Position numbers and translations under genes: made by a program. Below are positions 6,895 through 12,168 of a stretch of DNA of 12,168 nt, one piece after another. Positions within the stretch are counted from its first letter, which is position 1. Every line of letters begins with the position of its first letter. Source of the stretch: a bacterium. Its GTDB lineage: Bacteria; JAUVQV01; DATDCY01. A model generated the notes under the pieces. The model saw nothing but the letters and a program-made list of their open reading frames with translations, had not been told where the DNA came from and made no database searches. The stretch lies in NCBI GenBank assembly GCA_036524115.1, contig DATDCY010000228.1:1-12168 (forward strand). The letters are read 5' to 3'.

Positions 6895-9759
6895 GTGAAG
6901 GGCATGAAGGACCGCCTGACGGTTCGCATCGTACTGCTCGCGATCCTCCTCCCGCTCGGCGGCATCCTCGCGGTCAGCGTCGCCGTGCGCCAACGCATCC
7001 GGTCGGGCTATCTCGAGGTCAGCCGCTCACAGGCCGGAGCCCTCGCCGAGGTGGTCGCCCGGAACATCGAGCGGACGATGCTCGACGGCCGCGCCGACAT
7101 CACGCGCAAGGCGGTTGCCGACCTGCGCGCGCTGCCGGGCATCGCGGATGTCGCGGTGCTCGACGCCGGCGGCCGCGCCGCCTTCGCGACCGACGCGCCC
7201 CCCCTGGAGCGGGAGGCGCTCGAGCGGCTGCGATCCGGGGGGAGCTTCACGCGCGACGAGCGCGACTCCCTCGTCTTCTACCGCCCCCTGGCCAACGGCC
7301 CGGAGTGCCGGCGCTGTCACGGCGGTGACGGCTCCCTGCTCGGCGCCGTCAAGGTCGCCGTCTCTCTCGCCGAACCGATCCGCCAGGGACGGGCGCCGAT
7401 CGCCACGGCGTTCGCCTGGTCGCTGGCCGGGACGCTCATCATGGGCGGACTGCTCTGGTGGGTCCTCCACCGGCTCGTGGTGCAGCCGGCGACGCGGCTG
7501 CGCGCCGCGGCAGCGGCAGTCGCGGCCGGGGACCTCGGCGTCGACCCCGGTGTCACGGGCCGCGACGAGATGGGCGCCCTCGGCGACGCCCTGCGCCGCG
7601 CGGTGCAGGGGATGGCGGAGGTCGTCAGGCGCGTCCACGACGTGGCGCGGCGGGTCGAGGGCATCTCGGAGCGCACGGAGCAGAAGTCGGCGGAGGTCGT
7701 CCGCGCGACGACCGTCGAGACGCAGTCCTTCGAGAACATCGCCGCCTCGATGCAGGAACTCAACGCCTCGGTCGGGCAGATCGCGCGCGAGGTCGAGGTG
7801 CTCGCCGCCGCCTCCGCCGAGGTGGACGAGGCGGGGCGCGAGGGCGCCCGGAGCGCCACCGAGGTCCTGGAGCGCGCGAAGGAGCTGACGGAGGTCGTCG
7901 AGGGGACCGCGGACGCCGTCGCCATGCTCTCGCACACGGTCCGCGAGCTCAGCTGGGGGGCGAACCACGTCACCGATGTCTCGGGGGCGACGCTCGCGGC
8001 CGTGCACCACCTCGAGGAGACCGTGCGCGCCGTCGAGACCGCGGCGGCGGCGTCCGCCGAGCACACGGCCCGGGTGCGCCGCGAGGCCGAGGAGCTCGGC
8101 GTCGGCTCGGTCCGGCGGGCCCTCGAGGGCATGGAGCACATCCGCGAGTCGGTCGGCCGCACCTCCGCGCACCTCGACACCCTCGGCGGGCTCTCCCAGC
8201 GCATCGGCGAGATCCTCGACGTCATCGACGAGGTCACCGACCAGACCGGCCTGCTGGCGCTCAACGCGGCGATCCTCGCAGCGCAGGCCGGCGAGGACGG
8301 GGCGGGCTTCCAGGTGGTGGCCACCGAGATCCGCAAGCTCGCGGTGCGGACGGCCGGCTCGACGGAGGCGATCGCGGACGTCGTGCGCGGGGTGCGGCGG
8401 GAGATTGACGGCGCGGTCTCCTCGATGGGCGAGGGCATGGCGCGGGTGGAGCAGGGCATGGCCTTCGCGCGCGAGGCGGGCGCCGCGCTCCAGACCATCG
8501 TCGGCAGCGCGTCGGCGGCGACCGCCGCTGCCGCGGCCATCCCGGAACGGACGGCGGGCCAGGCCGAGGACCTCGGGAAGGTGCGCGACTCGATGGGGCG
8601 GCTCGACCAGATGGCCTCGTTCCTCGCGCAGGGGTCCGAGGAGCAGCGCCGCGAGGCGGACCGGATCCAGCGCTCCACCCACGCCGCCGTCGAGGTGGCG
8701 CGACGCATCCGCGAGGCCAACGCCGCGCAGAACGAGGTCGGCCGGCGCCTCGCGACGACCGCCGGGCAGCTGGCCGAGGGCGTGCAGCGCATCGCCGGCT
8801 CCCTCGCGGAGGAGCGCGAAGGCAGCGCCCAGATCATGCAGGCGCTCGTGCGCGTCGTCGATCTGCCGCGGCAGAACCGCGCCGAGGCCCTGCGCATCAA
8901 CCAGGCCCTGCGCGAGATCCTCGGCGGGACGGAGCTGCTGCGCGCCGAGGCCGGGCAGTTCCGCGTCCCGGCGGAGGCCGCCGCCGACGTGCTGCGCCTC
9001 GGCGTGCTGCCGCTGGAGAGCCCGGCGGCGATGCACCGGCGCTTCACGCCGCTGGCGGCGCACCTGGCGCGGCGCCTCGGCCGGCCCGTGGAGCTGCGGG
9101 TGGCGCTGGACTTCGCGGAGGCGGTGTCGGACCTGGACGAGGGGAAGACGCAGCTGGCGTGGCTCTCGCCATCGACCTTCGTGCAGGCCCGCACGCGCTG
9201 CGGGGCGCGGCTGCTGGTGACGGCGCTGCGCGCCGGCCGCCCCGTGCAGCACGCCGTGATCGTGACGCGGCGCGGCTCCGGGATCTCCTCGCTGGCGGAG
9301 CTGCGCGGGCGCACGTTCGCGTTCGGCGACCCGCGCTCGACGTCGAGCCACATCGTGCCGCGGGCGATGCTCCTGGAGGCGGGGATCGCACTCGAGGACC
9401 TCGCCGGCCACGACCACCTCGGCCACCACGACGCGGTGGCGCGGGCGGTGCTGGCGGGCGAGTACGACGCCGGCGCGGTGATGGAAACGGTCGCCGCGCG
9501 CCTGGCGGCCGAGGGGCTCGTCGCGATCGCGCAGTCGCCTCCGGTCCCCGAGTTCTGCCTCTGCGTCCGCGGCGACTTCCCGGAGTCGCTCGGGCAGCGG
9601 CTGCAGGCCGAGTTGATCGCGCTCGGCACGACCGAGGGCGGGGGCGGGGAGATCCTGGCGGCGATCGCCGAGGGCTACACGGGGTTCGCGGCGGGGCGCG
9701 CCGAGGACTACGACGCGATCCGGGGGATGATGGAGCGGCTCCGGCTCGCGCAGTACTAG
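6895..9759 (+). CDS. Methyl-accepting chemoreceptor with periplasmic heme motif and C-terminal PhnD-like domain
   Basis: A 954-residue transmembrane receptor. Helix 1 (about 11-31) is followed by a periplasmic sensor (about 32-168) that ends in a c-type heme motif, C138-R-R-C141-H142, within YRPLANGPECRRCHGG, as in Geobacter heme chemoreceptors. Helix 2 (about 170-191) leads to HAMP (about 192-245) and a long coiled-coil signalling domain with its hairpin tip around residue 467 (TGLLALNAAILAAQAGEDGAGF). The tip differs from the enteric consensus: Leu and Gln where Glu and Arg usually sit. Residues about 696-915 are a PhnD-type substrate-binding domain (RLGVLPLESPAAMHRRFTPL; AWLSPSTF; the GDPRSTSSH anion loop at 811-819; HHDAVARAVLAGEYDAGAV). 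It has no signal peptide and lies after the signalling domain, so it should be cytoplasmic. Start GTG 6895 with GGGGGA six bases upstream; ATG 6904 is possible. No CheR/CheB pentapeptide tail is seen and no che genes are near. Ligand inferred: phosphonate, phosphite, phosphate or similar. Confidence 0.9.
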   Translation: MKGMKDRLTVRIVLLAILLPLGGILAVSVAVRQRIRSGYLEVSRSQAGALAEVVARNIERTMLDGRADITRKAVADLRALPGIADVAVLDAGGRAAFATDAPPLEREALERLRSGGSFTRDERDSLVFYRPLANGPECRRCHGGDGSLLGAVKVAVSLAEPIRQGRAPIATAFAWSLAGTLIMGGLLWWVLHRLVVQPATRLRAAAAAVAAGDLGVDPGVTGRDEMGALGDALRRAVQGMAEVVRRVHDVARRVEGISERTEQKSAEVVRATTVETQSFENIAASMQELNASVGQIAREVEVLAAASAEVDEAGREGARSATEVLERAKELTEVVEGTADAVAMLSHTVRELSWGANHVTDVSGATLAAVHHLEETVRAVETAAAASAEHTARVRREAEELGVGSVRRALEGMEHIRESVGRTSAHLDTLGGLSQRIGEILDVIDEVTDQTGLLALNAAILAAQAGEDGAGFQVVATEIRKLAVRTAGSTEAIADVVRGVRREIDGAVSSMGEGMARVEQGMAFAREAGAALQTIVGSASAATAAAAAIPERTAGQAEDLGKVRDSMGRLDQMASFLAQGSEEQRREADRIQRSTHAAVEVARRIREANAAQNEVGRRLATTAGQLAEGVQRIAGSLAEEREGSAQIMQALVRVVDLPRQNRAEALRINQALREILGGTELLRAEAGQFRVPAEAAADVLRLGVLPLESPAAMHRRFTPLAAHLARRLGRPVELRVALDFAEAVSDLDEGKTQLAWLSPSTFVQARTRCGARLLVTALRAGRPVQHAVIVTRRGSGISSLAELRGRTFAFGDPRSTSSHIVPRAMLLEAGIALEDLAGHDHLGHHDAVARAVLAGEYDAGAVMETVAARLAAEGLVAIAQSPPVPEFCLCVRGDFPESLGQRLQAELIALGTTEGGGGEILAAIAEGYTGFAAGRAEDYDAIRGMMERLRLAQY

Positions 9760-9794
9760 GGCGCCGATCCGCGCGGACCGGCGCTGCCGTGCCT

Positions 9795-9817
9795 GATCCG
9801 CGGCGCACGCGCGGATC
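9795..9817 (+). terminator. Stem-loop after the chemoreceptor gene
   Basis: GATCCGCG (9795-9802) and CGCGGATC (9810-9817) form a perfect 8-bp stem with a 7-base loop, 36 bases after the chemoreceptor stop. A second copy of the left arm, GATCCGCG, lies at 9766-9773 and could pair with the same right arm, giving two competing hairpins. No T-run follows, so termination is a guess; it may be a Rho-aided or non-canonical terminator. It ends nine bases before the serC -35. Confidence 0.4.
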
Positions 9818-9825
9818 GCCGGCGG

Positions 9826-9854
9826 TTGACAATCCCGCGCCGCGCCGCGAGAAT
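9826..9854 (+). promoter_or_regulatory. Housekeeping promoter of serC
   Basis: A perfect -35 TTGACA (9826-9831) is followed, 17 bp later, by GAGAAT (9849-9854; 4 of 6 matches to TATAAT). The expected start is near 9861, giving a leader of about 50 bases that begins with a palindrome. This separates serC transcription from the chemoreceptor gene. Confidence 0.6.
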
Positions 9855-9860
9855 CCCTCC

Positions 9861-9876
9861 GGCCGCACGTGCGGCC
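9861..9876. promoter_or_regulatory. Perfect palindrome at the serC transcription start
   Basis: GGCCGCACGTGCGGCC is a perfect 16-bp palindrome lying exactly where the serC transcript should begin. On DNA it is placed like a repressor operator; in RNA it could fold into a 6-bp hairpin at the 5' end, a known way of protecting messages from decay. A further small inverted repeat, TTGCGGCAA, follows at 9878-9886. No binding protein is identified. Confidence 0.4.
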
Positions 9877-9911
9877 GTTGCGGCAATCACACCGGTGAAG
9901 GAGGGAATTCC

Positions 9912-10997
9912 ATGGGTCGGGTCTACAACTTCAGCGCGGGGCCGGCGGCGATCCCCGTCGAGGTCCTGGAGCAGGCGCAGCGCGAGATGCTCGACTGGAA
10001 CGGCTCGGGCATGTCCGTGATGGAGATGAGCCACCGCGGCAAGGACTATCTGTCCATCGCCGAGAAGGCCGAGGCGGACCTGCGGGCGCTCATGGCCATC
10101 CCCGCGAACTACAAGGTCCTCTTCCTGCAGGGCGGCGCCTCGCAGCAGTTCGCGATGGTGCCGATGAACCTGCTCGGCGGCAGGAAGAGCGCCGACTACG
10201 TCAACACCGGCGCCTGGTCGAAGAAGGCCATTTCCGAGGCCAAGAAGTTCTGCGCGCCGAAGATCGCCGCGACGACCGAGGCCGACAAGTTCATGCGCGC
10301 GCCGAAGGCCTCCGAGCTGCAGCTCGACCCCGACGCCGCGTACGTGCACTACACGCCGAACGAGACGATCGGCGGCGTGGAGTTCCCGTACATCCCCGAG
10401 ACGGGCGGCGTGCCGCTCGTCGGCGACTTCTCGTCGACGATCCTCTCGCGCCCGCTGGACGTCACGAAGTTCGGCGTCGTCTACGCCGGCGCCCAGAAGA
10501 ACATCGGCCCGGCGGGCATGGCGGTGGTCATCATCCGCGAGGACCTCGTCGGCAAGGCCCCCGAGGGGACGCCGACGATGCTCGACTACAAGACCCACGC
10601 GGCGGAAGGCTCGATGTACAACACGCCGCCGACCTACACCTGGTACATCGCCGGCCTGGTCTTCGCCTGGCTGCTCAAGAACGGCGGCCTCACGGCGATG
10701 GGCGAGCTCAACGCGCGCAAGGCGAAGAAGCTCTATGCGGCGATCGACGGCTCGGGCGGCTTCTACAAGAACCCGGTCGAGGTCGCCTCGCGCTCCTGGA
10801 TGAACATCCCCTTCACGCTGCCGAAGCCCGAGCTGGACGAGGTCTTCCTCAAGGAGGCCAAGAAGGCGGGGCTCGTCACGCTCAAGGGCCACCGCTCCGT
10901 CGGCGGCATGCGCGCCAGCATCTACAACGCCATGCCCGAGGCGGGCGTGGACGCGCTCATCGCGTTCATGAAGGACTTCGCCCAGCGCAACGGCTAG
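9912..10997 (+). CDS. serC: Phosphoserine aminotransferase SerC
   Basis: PLP enzyme of serine synthesis. It moves the amino group from glutamate to 3-phosphohydroxypyruvate to make phosphoserine, and often does the matching step in vitamin B6 synthesis. The 361-residue product matches the family length. It opens YNFSAGPAAIP, and has SVMEMSHRG, the phosphate-cup loop LQGGASQQFAM (72-82), the D172-F-S-S-T stretch whose Asp pairs with the PLP ring nitrogen, and the Schiff-base Lys196 in YAGAQKNIGPAG. NTPPTY (237-242) and GGMRASIYNAMP near the end complete the signature. ATG 9912 has a strong ribosome site, GAAGGAGGG, seven bases upstream; the frame is open far upstream inside the chemoreceptor gene, but that part is shadow. 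It has its own promoter and is followed by a strong hairpin. serA and serB are not in the window. Confidence 0.97.
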   Translation: MGRVYNFSAGPAAIPVEVLEQAQREMLDWNGSGMSVMEMSHRGKDYLSIAEKAEADLRALMAIPANYKVLFLQGGASQQFAMVPMNLLGGRKSADYVNTGAWSKKAISEAKKFCAPKIAATTEADKFMRAPKASELQLDPDAAYVHYTPNETIGGVEFPYIPETGGVPLVGDFSSTILSRPLDVTKFGVVYAGAQKNIGPAGMAVVIIREDLVGKAPEGTPTMLDYKTHAAEGSMYNTPPTYTWYIAGLVFAWLLKNGGLTAMGELNARKAKKLYAAIDGSGGFYKNPVEVASRSWMNIPFTLPKPELDEVFLKEAKKAGLVTLKGHRSVGGMRASIYNAMPEAGVDALIAFMKDFAQRNG

Positions 10998-11009
10998 AGA
11001 TCGTTCGCG

Positions 11010-11042
11010 CCGGCCGCGCCCCGGCTCTCCGGGCGCGGCCGG
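11010..11042. terminator. Strong hairpin between convergent serC and glycosyltransferase
   Basis: CCGGCCGCGCCC (11010-11021) pairs perfectly with GGGCGCGGCCGG (11031-11042): a 12-bp, all-GC stem with a 9-base loop. It fills most of the 45-bp gap between the serC stop (10997) and the stop of the opposing gene (11043). Placement suggests a two-way terminator. No T-run follows on either strand, so it would be a non-canonical one. Confidence 0.6.
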
Positions 11043-12125
11043 TCAGCGGCCGGCCAGGCCGTGCCGCTCCAGCAGCGCCCAGAAATCCCGCTCGATCCGC
11101 TCCGGCGCGAACTCCGCCAGCCGCGCCCGTCCCGCCGCGACCAACCGCGCCCGCAGTTCCCGGTCCGCGACCGCCAGGTGCATCAGCTCCGCCACCTCCT
11201 CGGGCCGCGCGCCGTCGGTGAGCAACCCCGCGGCGCCCAGCGTCTCGGGGATGGCCCCCGCAGCGCGCGCGACGATCGGGATGCCGTAGTGCATCGCCTC
11301 CAGCAGCGGCACGCAGAAGCCCTCGTGCTCGCTGAGCGTGGCGTAGAGGTCCGCCAGCCGGTAGTACGCGACGAGCTGGCGGAACTCCACGTGGCCGACG
11401 ACGCGCACGTCGTGGTCGCCCAGCGCCAGCGCCAGCTCGCGCACCCCCGCGGCGTAGTTCTCCAGCCCGGCGGTGCCGCCGACGAGCAACAGCCGGCTGT
11501 GCGGGTCGAGCCGGCGGTAGCAGTGGAACGCCCGCACGAGCTGCTCGAGCCGCTTGTTCGGCGCGAAGCGCCCCACGTGCAGGATGTTCGTGCGGCCGTC
11601 GCGCCAGCGCGCGAGGACCTCCGCCGCAGGCTCCTGGCGCTCGTGGTCCGCGAAGTCCACGACGATCGGCACGACCGCCGTCCGCGCGAAACCCGCCGCC
11701 TCCAGCTCGCGCCGGTTGAACTCCGAGACCGTGACCGCCAGCTCGGTGCAGCCGGCAAGCTGGCGCAGCTGCTCGCGTCCCAGGCGGCACTCGTGCTCCA
11801 TCTGCGGGCTGATGCCGCGCGCGAACTCCGGCGGCGTGATGTTGTGGTAGACGACGACCCGCCGCGCGCGCAGCCAGCGGAAGTCCTCGGCGACCGGCGT
11901 CCCGATCGAGAAGTGGAAGAGGCAGACGTTGCCCGGCGCGTCGACCGCGGCGTACTCGGACCACGGACGCGATTCGCGCTTGAGCTGCGGGTGATGGGCG
12001 CGCGCGAAGATCTCGGAGGTGACCCCGTGCCGGCGCAGGATGGCGCGCAGGGCGAGCGCATGGTTGCCGATCGCGTCCCCGACGCTGAAGGTGGGGACGG
12101 CCTGGTCGATCCGAGAGGTCGTCAT
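11043..12125 (-). CDS. GT4-type glycosyltransferase (GT-B fold)
   Basis: Probably transfers a sugar from a nucleotide-sugar donor to a cell-surface polysaccharide or glycolipid; acceptor and sugar cannot be read. The 360-residue product has two Rossmann-like halves. The N-terminal half opens VPTFSVGDAIGNHALALRAIL, a glycine-rich acceptor-side loop of this family, with SIGTP and VVYHNITPP further on. The C-terminal donor half has NILHVGRFAPNKRLEQLVRAF (180-200, with the conserved Arg and Lys), LLLVGG, and the EX7E motif E268-G-F-C-V-P-L-L-E276, then IPIVARAAGAIPETLG. There are no membrane segments, so it is cytoplasmic or peripheral. ATG 12125 is chosen because it gives a family-like N-terminus; the frame runs on to 12164. 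No clear ribosome site; a -10-like TATGAT lies nine bases upstream. It is convergent with serC, so not in its operon; its partners may lie beyond the right edge. Confidence 0.88.
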   Translation of the reverse strand: MTTSRIDQAVPTFSVGDAIGNHALALRAILRRHGVTSEIFARAHHPQLKRESRPWSEYAAVDAPGNVCLFHFSIGTPVAEDFRWLRARRVVVYHNITPPEFARGISPQMEHECRLGREQLRQLAGCTELAVTVSEFNRRELEAAGFARTAVVPIVVDFADHERQEPAAEVLARWRDGRTNILHVGRFAPNKRLEQLVRAFHCYRRLDPHSRLLLVGGTAGLENYAAGVRELALALGDHDVRVVGHVEFRQLVAYYRLADLYATLSEHEGFCVPLLEAMHYGIPIVARAAGAIPETLGAAGLLTDGARPEEVAELMHLAVADRELRARLVAAGRARLAEFAPERIERDFWALLERHGLAGR

Positions 12126-12134
12126 GCGCCGCCC

Positions 12135-12164
12135 ATCATAGTGCAGCACCGCGCCGCATGCCAC
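12135..12164 (-). promoter_or_regulatory. Possible promoter of the glycosyltransferase gene
   Basis: On the minus strand GTGGCA (12164-12159; 4 of 6 matches to TTGACA) and TATGAT (12140-12135; 5 of 6 matches to TATAAT) are 18 bp apart. The -10 ends nine bases before the ATG, so the leader would be only a few bases, matching the lack of a ribosome site. The window ends four bases further on, so nothing more can be said about upstream control. Confidence 0.4.
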
Positions 12165-12168
12165 CGCC

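Noticed and set aside
7027-9629. Two very long open frames (800 and 770 codons) on the minus strand opposite the chemoreceptor gene
   Set aside because: They lie opposite a gene with clear domain motifs, have Arg/Ala/Pro-rich content with no recognisable domain, and arise because GC-rich codon use removes stops from the other frames.
9159-9911. In-frame upstream extension of serC of about 250 codons
   Set aside because: It overlaps the PhnD-domain part of the chemoreceptor and has no family similarity; SerC starts normally at 9912 behind a strong ribosome site and its own promoter.
10966-11964. 332-codon minus-strand frame overlapping the glycosyltransferase and the end of serC
   Set aside because: An alternate frame of the glycosyltransferase gene with low-complexity Arg/Ala/Gly-rich content and no motif.

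Overview
The window is a GC-rich, gene-dense bacterial chromosome segment. I see no mobile elements, RNA genes or CRISPR arrays. Its core is a phosphate-starvation locus on the minus strand, read phoB-phoR-pstS-pstC-pstA-pstB. The organism is probably Gram-negative: there is a periplasmic PstS without a lipobox, and a chemoreceptor with a periplasmic c-type heme motif like those of Geobacter-type Deltaproteobacteria. An uncultivated high-GC deltaproteobacterial or related lineage would fit. This placement is inference from gene style; no phylogenetic search was run.

Layout. Bases 1-328 (minus) hold the first 109 codons of a TauE/SafE (TSUP) membrane transporter that runs off the left edge. 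Bases 438-4091 (minus) hold the phosphate ABC transporter: pstB (ATPase), pstA and pstC (permeases) and pstS (binding protein), tightly packed with overlapping ends. Bases 4232-6710 (minus) hold phoR (histidine kinase) and phoB (response regulator). No phoU follows pstB; the TSUP gene sits in that place. From 6895 to 9759 (plus), divergent from phoB, lies a 954-residue chemoreceptor. It has a periplasmic CXXCH heme motif and, unusually, a PhnD-like oxyanion/phosphonate-binding domain fused to its cytoplasmic C-terminus. Then come serC (9912-10997, plus, phosphoserine aminotransferase) and a convergent GT4-type glycosyltransferase (11043-12125, minus).

How the parts work together. PhoR and PhoB would sense low phosphate through the Pst transporter and activate pst and their own genes. 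Two sites support this. Upstream of phoB lie two 11-bp direct repeats with a -10 hexamer exactly 10 bp beyond the second heptamer, the geometry of a PhoB-activated promoter. Upstream of pstS lie three half-sites in the same 11-bp phase, and the first is the same heptamer, TCCTCAC. The -10 hexamer of phoB ends six bases before its ATG, so its mRNA is probably leaderless. The TSUP gene shows the same spacing and the glycosyltransferase a similar one.

The most interesting object is the chemoreceptor. It joins a probable redox/gas (heme) input outside the membrane and a probable phosphorus-oxyanion input inside the cell to one very long signalling coiled coil, and it sits beside the Pho regulators. 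It could be a taxis or signalling receptor coupling phosphorus status to redox state. That role is inference; the domain composition is read from the sequence.
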